The notes below the pieces were generated by a model that was not told the DNA's origin, did no database searches, and worked only from the letters and a program-made list of their open reading frames with translations. This document shows positions 1 through 5,055 of a stretch of 5,126 nt of DNA, in pieces (positions within the stretch are counted from its first letter, which is position 1; each line of letters opens with the position of its first letter). The stretch is from an uncultured Clostridia bacterium (GTDB taxonomy: Bacteria; Bacillota; Clostridia; Oscillospirales; Butyricicoccaceae). The DNA lies in NCBI GenBank assembly GCA_945486175.1, contig CALYTA010000096.1, positions 1-5,126 on the forward strand. The letters are read 5' to 3'. Both the position numbers and the translations under genes were made by a program.

Positions 1-95
1 ACCCGGATCTGGAGCACGGCATCGACGGCATCAAGTGGATCAATGCATGCGCAGAATCCGCTGACAAGGGCGCCGTTTGGGTTGACGTAAAGTAA
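1..95 (+). CDS. C-terminal fragment of a probable Gfo/Idh/MocA family oxidoreductase
   Basis: The reading frame from position 3 to the TAA at 93-95 encodes 30 residues and is cut by the window edge, so the start is not visible. The tail contains HGIDGIKWINACAESADKG followed by a WVDV ending. This resembles the last helix and strand of NAD(P)-dependent Gfo/Idh/MocA dehydrogenases, which typically end with a pattern like HG-x-x-G-(I/V)-x-(F/W)-(I/V)-x-A-(C/A)-x-x-S-(A/S)-x-x-G-x-W-V. Family members oxidise or reduce sugars, inositols or glycosides in the cytosol. The codons are C- and G-ending, like those of the downstream isomerase. The next gene starts 109 bases further on, on the same strand, and co-location of this family with sugar phosphate isomerases/epimerases is common, which supports the call. 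The assignment rests on 30 residues only; the nucleotide-binding domain and catalytic lysine lie outside the window. Confidence 0.62.
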   Translation, partial: PDLEHGIDGIKWINACAESADKGAVWVDVK

Positions 96-110
96 TTTAA
101 CTTACTTCAC
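87..110 (+). repeat. Imperfect dyad spanning the stop codon of the upstream gene
   Basis: GTAAAGTAA at 87-95 and TTACTTCAC at 102-110 are inverted copies matching at 8 of 9 positions, separated by TTTAAC. The left arm includes the TAA stop codon. It is AT-rich and has no following T-run, so it is not a terminator. It may be a minor mRNA structure or an operator; its role is unknown. Confidence 0.35.
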
Positions 111-138
111 ATACCACTTTTCTGCACAACAACATGCC

Positions 139-170
139 TTGCCGGAGCGCTGCTCTGAGCGCTCCGGCAA
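139..170 (+). repeat. Intercistronic perfect 12-bp stem-loop
   Basis: TTGCCGGAGCGC (139-150) and GCGCTCCGGCAA (159-170) are perfect inverted copies around the 8-base loop TGCTCTGA. No T-run follows on either strand, so it does not look like an intrinsic terminator. It lies between two genes that are probably cotranscribed, 34 bases ahead of the isomerase start and 21 bases ahead of its ribosome binding site. Structures of this kind commonly protect upstream mRNA from 3' exonucleases or mark processing sites that set different expression of neighbouring genes. That role is inference; the stem itself is directly visible. Confidence 0.75.
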
Positions 171-191
171 CAAACAAAAGTATGAAAGTAT

Positions 192-197
192 GGAGGA
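192..197 (+). promoter_or_regulatory. Ribosome binding site of the isomerase gene
   Basis: GGAGGA lies 7 to 8 bases before the ATG at 205. It decides the start: the reading frame stays open back to a TTG at 139, but that TTG lies inside the hairpin stem and would add 22 residues with no family resemblance. Confidence 0.85.
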
Positions 198-204
198 ATT
201 TGTT

Positions 205-1170
205 ATGAAGCTTTCTATTTGCACTGACGTATTCGGCAAGATCCCGTTCACTGAAATGCTCGACAAGGTTAAGGCTTACGGCATCGATGCAGTCGAAATG
301 ACCGCAGGCGGCTGGGGCGGCTGCTGCTTCATTCCGTCCGCTGAGGAGCTCATCAACGACGACGCAAAGCGCGCTGCATTCAAGGCTGAGCTGGACAAGC
401 GCGGCATGGAGATTTCCGCACTGAACTGCTCCGGCAACCCGCTGATCGACACCCCGATGGGCCATGCACACAGCAAGACCATGCGTGATACCTTCGTTCT
501 GGCTGGCAAGCTGGGCGTCAAGACTGTTGTCACCATGTCCGGCCTGCCGGCAGGCGCACCGGGCGACAAGACCCCGAACTGGTTCGTATCCACCGTTTCC
601 TGGCCGGAGTACGACGGCTTCAACTACATGGTTGAGGGCGTGAAGTATCAGTGGGAAGTCGCTGCTGAGTGGTGGAAGGAAACCTGCAAGATCGCCAAGG
701 AAAACGGCGTTGAGAGAATCGCAATCGAAGAGTTCCCGGGCGCACTGGTACACAATGTCCGCACCTTCAACAAGCTGTGTGAAGTTGTCGGCGAGGATTC
801 CGATGTTCTCGGCCTGAACCTCGACCCGTCCCACCTGATGCTGCAGGGTGCAGAGCCGATCGCTGCTGCACGTGCACTGGGCGACAAGATCTTCTACATC
901 CACGGCAAGGATGCACGCATCGAGCGCTACAACTCTGACGTTGACGGCCTGCTGGAGAACCTGCCGGTTGACGCTTCCGCTGACCGTACCTGGAACTATG
1001 TAGCAGTTGGCTGCGGCCGCGACCTGCAGTGGTGGAAGGAATTCTTCTCCGTCTGCAAGATGATGGGTTATGACGGTTATGTATCCCTCGAGATGGAAGA
1101 CCTGACCATGAGCGTAGAGGCTGGCCTCCAGACCTCCATCGACGCCCTCAAGGCTACCATCAGCAAGTAA
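205..1170 (+). CDS. Sugar phosphate isomerase/epimerase (AP endonuclease 2-like TIM barrel)
   Basis: The 321-residue cytosolic protein belongs to the xylose-isomerase-like TIM barrel family that includes IolE, hydroxypyruvate isomerase and many uncharacterised sugar isomerases. It begins with the typical first strand MKLSICTDVFG. Probable divalent metal ligands sit at the ends of barrel strands: E175 in IAIEEFPG, D207 and H210 in LDPSHL, H233 in IHGKDA, and E296 in SLEMED. Other family patterns are SGNPL (76-80), WWKE (156-159), a second WWKEF (276-280) and GYDGYVSLE (288-296). No signal peptide or membrane segment is seen, and the length is normal. It follows a probable Gfo/Idh/MocA oxidoreductase and ends at a strong terminator, so it is likely the last gene of that operon. 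Codon use is strongly biased (all 12 prolines are CCG), which suggests high expression. The substrate cannot be told from sequence: candidates are a ketosugar, an inosose, or a 3-keto-glycoside, since related TIM barrels act with oxidoreductases on glycosides. The family is confident; the reaction is not. Confidence 0.9.
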   Translation: MKLSICTDVFGKIPFTEMLDKVKAYGIDAVEMTAGGWGGCCFIPSAEELINDDAKRAAFKAELDKRGMEISALNCSGNPLIDTPMGHAHSKTMRDTFVLAGKLGVKTVVTMSGLPAGAPGDKTPNWFVSTVSWPEYDGFNYMVEGVKYQWEVAAEWWKETCKIAKENGVERIAIEEFPGALVHNVRTFNKLCEVVGEDSDVLGLNLDPSHLMLQGAEPIAAARALGDKIFYIHGKDARIERYNSDVDGLLENLPVDASADRTWNYVAVGCGRDLQWWKEFFSVCKMMGYDGYVSLEMEDLTMSVEAGLQTSIDALKATISK

Positions 1171-1198
1171 TCGCTGTCTCTTTCAATGTACATATGAA

Positions 1199-1244
1199 AA
1201 CGGAGCGGTATGTGCCTCGGCACATCCGCTCCGTTCTTTTTTAT
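1199..1244 (+). terminator. Strong intrinsic terminator after the isomerase gene
   Basis: AACGGAGCGG (1199-1208) pairs perfectly with CCGCTCCGTT (1226-1235). The stem continues past a single bulged T with ATGTG/CACAT (1210-1214 and 1221-1225) and closes on CCTCGG. CTTTTTTAT follows at 1236-1244, giving a textbook terminator for the plus strand 28 bases after the isomerase stop. Read from the minus strand, the hairpin is followed by only a short T-run (complement of 1197-1200), so it may also end MATE transcripts, with lower efficiency. Confidence 0.92.
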
Positions 1245-1255
1245 CCATTTACAAT

Positions 1256-2623
1256 TTACAGCGTTCCGTCACGTTTCATTTTCCGGGTTGTGAACGCATA
1301 GCAGACAGTAAAGAAAATAATGCCGTAAACCGACGCGATCGGGACAGCCATGCCGATATCGACCAGCGAAGCACCCGGCTTCAGGCTGAACAGATAGGAC
1401 AGCGGTACGCGGACCAGGAACGCCGCTGTGATGCCCTGAGCCATGACCGGAATCGGCTTGCTGTGGCCGTTAAAATAGCCGATATAGCTGAACACAACGC
1501 AGGTCAGAACCGCCTCCGGGCTGAAGCCGCGCAGGTATTCCGCGGACTTCTCGATAAACACCGGGTTAGAGGTAAACAGCGCCGACGGGACATCGCCCTT
1601 GAAGAACGACAGTGCAAAGATAAATGCGCCAATCGTCACGCCGATTGCCATTCCGGTGACCATTGCGCGCCGCGCACGCTTTTCCTTCCCTGCGCCGACA
1701 TTCTGCGCGACAAAGGCAGACATCGACTGCATCAGCGAGGACGGAATCAGCATGATAAACGATACGACCTTCTGTGCAATGCCGTAGCCGGAGGATGCCT
1801 CCAGGCCCATATTATTGATGATCGCGCACAGAATCAGGAACGAAATGTTGGTCAGGCATTCCTGCAGTGCAAGCGGGACGCCGAGCTTTAAAAATGTCCC
1901 GATCTCGCTGTTAAAGCCGATATCGCGCCGGGTAACCGTGAACGGCAGCTTCTGCCGCCGGATAATCATCAGCGACATCACAACACTGACTGCCTGTGCG
2001 AGTATGGTCGCCAGTGCTGCGCCTGCAACATCCATCTGAAGCCCTGCGACAAAGACAAGGTCTCCGATAACATTGACAATGCACGCAATCAGCACAAAGA
2101 TCAGCGGCAGGCGGGAATTGCCCAGGCCGCGGAAAATGCCGCTGATGACGTTATATGCGACGACAAATGCAATGCCTGCGCCGCAGATACGGATGTATGT
2201 GACGGTGAGGTCATATGCCTCCTCCGGCGCATTGAGCCACGAGGCAAACTGCGGCGCGAAGGCCAGCAGCAGCACCATCAGCGCTGCCGCCAGCGCGATG
2301 AAAAAGCAGATTGCACCGCCGATGACCTTTCCGACACGTTCCACGCTGCGCTCGCCCAGATAGCGGCTGATGAGCACCGTGACACCCATTGTCAGGCTTG
2401 TGATGACAAACGTCACAAGGTTGATGATATTGCTGCCGGTGGCGACGCCGGAAATACCTGCATTTGTGCCGAACTGTCCGACGACAATGAGGTCGACCGC
2501 GCCGTACATGGCCTGCAAAATCAGTGCGCCGAGCACCGGTATCATAAATTTAACGAGTTTTCCTGCTATACTGCCCTGTGTAAAATCATCGGACAGCGTA
2601 TCTTCTCTCGCTTTTCTTGCCAT
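1256..2623 (-). CDS. MATE family multidrug/cation antiporter
   Basis: The 455-residue integral membrane protein is of the multidrug and toxic compound extrusion family, which exports organic cations or drugs in exchange for Na+ or H+. The length and about 12 hydrophobic segments fit. Family patterns are visible in both halves: MYGAVDLIVVGQFG in TM1 (39-52), GIFRGLGNSRLPL (162-174), NVIGDLVFV (184-192), AGAALATILAQ (200-210), FVAQNVGAGK (304-313) and RVPLSYLF (405-412). A short charged cytoplasmic N-terminus precedes TM1. It resembles the NorM/MepA/DinF-like proteins of Firmicutes. The ATG at 2623 is chosen because a strong ribosome binding site precedes it and the family's usual N-terminus follows. 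The gene lies 110 bases downstream of the KDG kinase gene on the same strand with a terminator hairpin between, and converges on the isomerase gene. Its substrate cannot be predicted: MATE proteins are numerous in Clostridia, and a role in sugar metabolism is not implied. Confidence 0.93.
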   Translation of the reverse strand: MARKAREDTLSDDFTQGSIAGKLVKFMIPVLGALILQAMYGAVDLIVVGQFGTNAGISGVATGSNIINLVTFVITSLTMGVTVLISRYLGERSVERVGKVIGGAICFFIALAAALMVLLLAFAPQFASWLNAPEEAYDLTVTYIRICGAGIAFVVAYNVISGIFRGLGNSRLPLIFVLIACIVNVIGDLVFVAGLQMDVAGAALATILAQAVSVVMSLMIIRRQKLPFTVTRRDIGFNSEIGTFLKLGVPLALQECLTNISFLILCAIINNMGLEASSGYGIAQKVVSFIMLIPSSLMQSMSAFVAQNVGAGKEKRARRAMVTGMAIGVTIGAFIFALSFFKGDVPSALFTSNPVFIEKSAEYLRGFSPEAVLTCVVFSYIGYFNGHSKPIPVMAQGITAAFLVRVPLSYLFSLKPGASLVDIGMAVPIASVYGIIFFTVCYAFTTRKMKRDGTL

Positions 2624-2630
2624 AAATTCT

Positions 2631-2637
2631 CCTCCTT
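2631..2637 (-). promoter_or_regulatory. Ribosome binding site of the MATE gene
   Basis: On the minus strand AAGGAGG lies 7 bases ahead of the ATG at 2623. This near-perfect site settles the start against an in-frame GTG at 2737 that would overlap the kinase stop codon and add 38 unrelated residues. Confidence 0.88.
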
Positions 2638-2659
2638 CAATTTCACTTCCATCCCACAT

Positions 2660-2687
2660 ATAGTACCGGCAGTTTTCCGGTACACAA
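2660..2687 (-). promoter_or_regulatory. Possible weak promoter for the MATE gene
   Basis: On the minus strand a TACTAT -10 (2660-2665, 4 of 6 to consensus) lies 16 bases after TTGTGT (2682-2687, 3 of 6). It sits just beyond the terminator hairpin that follows the kinase gene and about 37 bases ahead of the MATE start, where a promoter would be expected if that terminator works. A 7-bp inverted repeat, GTACCGG/CCGGTAC (2663-2669 and 2677-2683), fills the spacer and could be an operator. The match is weak. Confidence 0.28.
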
Positions 2688-2718
2688 AAGGGAGCACAGC
2701 AACGCCGGCTGCGCTCCC
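2685..2718 (-). terminator. Intrinsic terminator after the KDG kinase gene
   Basis: On the minus strand GGGAGC (2718-2713) pairs with GCTCCC (2695-2690). After one mismatch the stem continues for four more pairs (2711-2708 with 2697-2700) around a 7-base loop. It is followed by TTTTGTGT. It begins 15 bases past the kinase stop codon. The T-run is short and interrupted, so read-through into the MATE gene is plausible. Confidence 0.7.
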
Positions 2719-2733
2719 ATTCTGTTTTCAGGC

Positions 2734-3822
2734 TCACCGCTGGATGTCATAATTCATATTCATCAGGCTGCGGATGCCCTCCGCATCATCGGTGATGTTT
2801 GCGTCGCCATGGATCGTGTGCTTGAGCACGCTGCTCGCCACTGCAAAGTTAATCATATCCATCGGGCGGTAATCGTGGATCATCGCATAAATCAGGCCGC
2901 TGGCGAACGCATCGCCGCCGCCCACGCGGTCAAGGATGTTGAATGTGAACAGCTTGCTCTCAAACGTATGCCCATCGTACCACATGAACGCCTTGAGGCT
3001 GTTCTCGCTGCCGCTGTGGACATAGCGCACATGGCGCGCAATGCATTTGAGATTCGGATAACGCTCGATGAACGCCTGGAAAATTTCATCCTGCTGCTCA
3101 TAGCTCGGCTGGAGCGGCACGCCGTCCTTGTAGTCGCCCTTGCTGTGGTCGTCCTCATCGCGCCACAGGTGGTACGGCTCGATGCCGAGCAGCACATCAA
3201 CATATGGCAGGCAGCCCGTGCAGAAATCACGTGCTTCCTCCCAGGTCCACAGCTTGCTGCGGAAGTTGCCGTCGAAGCTGACAATCATGTCCTTTTCCTT
3301 CGCTACCCGCAGGCAGTCCATAATCAGCTTGCGGCAATTTTCGCTGAGTGCCGGCGTGATGCCGCTCAGATGCAGCCAGTCAAAGCCGTCCAGCAGCGCG
3401 TCGATATCGACATGGCTGAAATCAAATTCAGTGATTGCGCTGTGCTTGCGGTCATAAATGACCTCACTCGGACGGATGCCATAGCCGGTCTCGAGATAAT
3501 ACGTTCCCAGGCGATGCGACGGCGTTTCCTCCGGTGTGCTCAGAATCATCGGCGTACAGTGGACGTCGTTGCTGCGCAGCATGCGCACAGCGCTCTTGCC
3601 AAGGCTGTTGTTTGGCACGACACTGAAAAACGTACTGTCTACGCCGAGGTTCGCGAGCGAAAGCGCAATATTCGCTTCACTGCCGCCATAGCTCGCTTCA
3701 AAATTGCTCGCCATGCGGATTTTCTCATAGTTCGGCGGTGTCAGCCGAAGCATGATCTCCCCGATTGCAAAAAACTTTTTCGGGCTGTCATTGTTTTTGA
3801 GTAATGGATTGTAGTGTTCCAT
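2734..3822 (-). CDS. kdgK: 2-dehydro-3-deoxygluconokinase (KDG kinase), PfkB/ribokinase family
   Basis: This 362-residue cytosolic kinase is predicted to phosphorylate 2-keto-3-deoxygluconate with ATP to KDPG, the step before KDPG aldolase in hexuronate and ketogluconate breakdown. The N-terminus has the strand FFAIGEIMLRLTPP (17-30) and the sugar-binding PfkB pattern YGGSEANIA (45-53). SFDGNFRSKLW (182-192) matches the D-x-N-(Y/F)-R-x-x-LW signature typical of KDG kinases. GIEPYHLW (213-220) follows, then a longer middle region seen in Firmicute members. DRVGGGDAFASG (298-309) is the second PfkB signature, with D304 as catalytic base, and LKHTIHGDAN (333-342) matches the KDG-kinase C-terminal pattern. 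The ATG at 3822 has a good ribosome binding site; a TTG 27 codons upstream has none. No aldolase or uronate isomerase gene adjoins it. A fructokinase or other PfkB sugar kinase is the main alternative, but the FDGNFRSKLW and HGD motifs favour KDG kinase. Confidence 0.85.
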   Translation of the reverse strand: MEHYNPLLKNNDSPKKFFAIGEIMLRLTPPNYEKIRMASNFEASYGGSEANIALSLANLGVDSTFFSVVPNNSLGKSAVRMLRSNDVHCTPMILSTPEETPSHRLGTYYLETGYGIRPSEVIYDRKHSAITEFDFSHVDIDALLDGFDWLHLSGITPALSENCRKLIMDCLRVAKEKDMIVSFDGNFRSKLWTWEEARDFCTGCLPYVDVLLGIEPYHLWRDEDDHSKGDYKDGVPLQPSYEQQDEIFQAFIERYPNLKCIARHVRYVHSGSENSLKAFMWYDGHTFESKLFTFNILDRVGGGDAFASGLIYAMIHDYRPMDMINFAVASSVLKHTIHGDANITDDAEGIRSLMNMNYDIQR

Positions 3823-3827
3823 AATAG

Positions 3828-3832
3828 CCTCC
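3828..3832 (-). promoter_or_regulatory. Ribosome binding site of the KDG kinase gene
   Basis: On the minus strand GGAGG stands 5 bases before the ATG at 3822, followed directly by the expected kinase N-terminus. It fixes the start and excludes the upstream TTG at 3903, which falls upstream of the predicted transcription start. Confidence 0.82.
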
Positions 3833-3850
3833 GTTCCCTCACGTAAAATA

Positions 3851-3864
3851 CTGTGAATTCCCAG
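3851..3864. promoter_or_regulatory. Imperfect palindrome in the kinase leader, candidate operator
   Basis: CTGTGAATTCCCAG is a 14-base palindrome centred on GAATTC, with 12 of 14 positions symmetrical. It lies between the predicted -10 box and the ribosome binding site of the KDG kinase gene, a position where a bound repressor would block transcription. No regulator gene is in the window, and short palindromes arise by chance, so this is a candidate only. Confidence 0.3.
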
Positions 3865-3883
3865 GGCTCTTCTATTCTCTTTT

Positions 3884-3892
3884 ATTGTAACA
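3884..3892 (-). promoter_or_regulatory. Extended -10 promoter for the KDG kinase gene
   Basis: On the minus strand TGTTACAAT contains a TACAAT -10 box (5 of 6 to consensus) preceded by the TG-N extension. No convincing -35 box lies at 16 to 18 bases, which is tolerated by extended -10 promoters. The surroundings are AT-rich. Transcription would begin near 3877, giving a leader of about 55 bases that carries the palindrome and the ribosome binding site. Confidence 0.45.
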
Positions 3893-3944
3893 AATAAAAC
3901 CAAAAAAGAACAGGGGGCTCAGGCAGGTTTTATCTGTTTTATTT
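3892..3944. repeat. AT-rich repeats around the kinase promoter
   Basis: AAATAAAAC (3892-3900) and GTTTTATTT (3936-3944) are perfect 9-base inverted copies 35 bases apart. A further GTTTTAT at 3927-3933 makes a direct repeat with the right arm at 9-base spacing. They lie at and upstream of the predicted -10 box. They could be spaced sites for a regulator or simply A/T-tract bias upstream of a promoter. The rest of the 3823-4020 gap holds only the promoter, the palindrome and the terminator described separately. Confidence 0.3.
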
Positions 3945-3971
3945 AAAAAAACAATGTTCCATAAAAGGCAG

Positions 3972-4002
3972 AAAAAGGCGCCGGACGGATCCGGCGCCTT
4001 TT
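3972..4002 (-). terminator. Bidirectional intrinsic terminator after the sugar-binding protein gene
   Basis: AAAAGGCGCCGGA (3973-3985) pairs perfectly with TCCGGCGCCTTTT (3990-4002) around the tetraloop CGGA. On the minus strand the stem is followed by a run of five T's (complement of 3972-3976, partly within the stem). It starts 19 bases after the stop of the binding protein gene. The T's on the plus side make it able to work in both directions. It is the strongest hairpin in the minus-strand cluster and should separate the binding protein transcript from the kinase. Confidence 0.92.
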
Positions 4003-4020
4003 GTCTTACACAATATGGAA

Positions 4021-5043
4021 TTACAGGTACTCTGCGACATTGTCCGCAGTGACTTTTTCAAACGGAACCCAGATAATATTGCTGTTTTCCTCATCGGTCT
4101 CATAGCTCATTCCCTCGGTCAGTTCGGCGCCTGTGGCAAGGTTGATCGCTGCCTGCACGCCTGCAATTGCCTGTCCGGTCGCGTTCTGGTATACCGTTGC
4201 CAGCATAGTACCGTCAGAAACCGCTGTAAGGCCTGCATTGGTGCCGTCGATGCCGACAACCAGAATGTCAGAAGTATCAATGCCGTTCTGCCGGAGCGAT
4301 TCCAGAGCGCCCAGCGCCATCGCGTCATTGTTTGCAATCACGCAGTCGACCTTGGACATGTCCAGCCCCTCTGCCAGCATGACAGTCATCTGATCCATTG
4401 CCGTGATGCGGTCATAGCCGCAGTCAACCGGCTCCACAGCAGCAGTCGCGGTGATTCCCTCTTCATCGAGCACCTTCAGCACATCTTCCGAGCGCTGGAT
4501 GGTGTGGATCAGGCCTGCGGTGCCTTCAATCATCACATAATTGATGTTGTCCTTGCCTTCCTTTTTGAGTTCTCCTGCCAGCATCTCGCCCTGATAGGTG
4601 CCGGAGCAGCTCTCATCCGAGCCGACATAGATGTGGTTTTCGTCGAGTACCGATTCATCCTGCGGGATACGGTTGATAAATACAATTTTTGTATCACCTG
4701 CCGCTTCAACCACTTCATCGGCACGCATGTCGTCCGCAAGGACGACCAGAATGGCATCTGTCCCATTGCTGGCAGCCGCACGTACATACTGAAGCTGTTT
4801 ATCCATATCATCGGCACAATCCGTCGATGTCAGTTCACACCCTTTGGATTCTGCAGCGGCCTTCACTGCCATGTCCAGCATGCCAAGATATTCATCCTTA
4901 TAAGAAACAATAAACGATAATTTGGTATCGGGCGCCGGGTCGCTCGCCTGTGCAGCCTGATCCTCCGAACCGCCGCAGCCGGCCAGCATGCCAGCTGTCA
5001 TGATGCCTGCCATCAACAGTGCAAAAAACTTTTTCATTTTCAT
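4021..5043 (-). CDS. ABC transporter sugar-binding lipoprotein, MglB/RbsB type
   Basis: This 340-residue lipoprotein has a basic N-terminus, a hydrophobic stretch and the lipobox LAGC with Cys23, followed by a polar linker, so it should be anchored outside the membrane. The mature part is a periplasmic-binding-protein type 1 fold (Peripla_BP_4) that binds a sugar for an ABC importer. Comparing from memory with E. coli galactose/glucose-binding protein MglB, likely pocket residues are D50 and Y52 (KDEYLG), N124 (VFINR), H180 and R184 (HTIQR), Y210, N239/D240 (VIANNDAMALGA), D266 (VVGIDGTNAG) and N287 (VYQNATGQA). YVGSDESCSGTYQGE (139-153) is another family pattern. This favours a hexose-like ligand; ribose, inositol or another aldose is possible. 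The ATG at 5043 is used because a TTG at 5088 would put 15 polar residues before the signal peptide. No permease or ATPase gene follows: a strong terminator comes right after the stop. Partner genes may lie beyond the window edge or elsewhere. Confidence 0.9.
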   Translation of the reverse strand: MKMKKFFALLMAGIMTAGMLAGCGGSEDQAAQASDPAPDTKLSFIVSYKDEYLGMLDMAVKAAAESKGCELTSTDCADDMDKQLQYVRAAASNGTDAILVVLADDMRADEVVEAAGDTKIVFINRIPQDESVLDENHIYVGSDESCSGTYQGEMLAGELKKEGKDNINYVMIEGTAGLIHTIQRSEDVLKVLDEEGITATAAVEPVDCGYDRITAMDQMTVMLAEGLDMSKVDCVIANNDAMALGALESLRQNGIDTSDILVVGIDGTNAGLTAVSDGTMLATVYQNATGQAIAGVQAAINLATGAELTEGMSYETDEENSNIIWVPFEKVTADNVAEYL

Positions 5044-5050
5044 GTGGTCT

Positions 5051-5055
5051 ACCTC
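5051..5055 (-). promoter_or_regulatory. Ribosome binding site of the sugar-binding protein gene
   Basis: On the minus strand GAGGT lies 7 bases before the ATG at 5043. It is weaker than the other sites in the window, but it fits the start that gives a correct lipoprotein signal. No convincing promoter is seen in the 83 bases between this gene and the window edge, so the gene may be read from further upstream. Confidence 0.6.

Noticed and set aside
82..111. Promoter for the isomerase using TTGACG at 82-87
   Set aside because: The -35 match is good, but no acceptable -10 hexamer lies 16 to 18 bases downstream. Read-through from the upstream gene is the simpler explanation.
97..903. 268-residue open frame on the minus strand opposite the isomerase
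   Set aside because: It is the antisense of a well-supported, codon-biased gene, resembles no family I recognise and has no ribosome binding site of note. Long antisense frames are expected with strong third-position GC bias.
2624..2737. Longer MATE protein starting at a GTG that overlaps the kinase stop codon, which would imply translational coupling
   Set aside because: The added 38 residues are rich in Cys, Trp and charged residues, resemble no MATE N-terminus and are encoded by terminator and promoter hairpins. A near-perfect ribosome binding site serves the ATG at 2623.
3001..3030. GGGD instead of GAGD in the PfkB signature as a possible inactivating change
   Set aside because: The signature is actually encoded near 2896-2931. 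The catalytic Asp is kept and DRVGGGD is a normal variant in KDG kinases of Firmicutes.
2809..3804. 331-residue open frame on the plus strand opposite the KDG kinase
   Set aside because: It lies entirely over a gene with clear PfkB motifs, and its composition is that of a shadow frame.
4015..4920. 301-residue open frame on the plus strand opposite the sugar-binding protein
   Set aside because: It begins inside the terminator/stop region and is rich in Cys and His, as expected for an antisense frame. The minus-strand lipoprotein explains the region.
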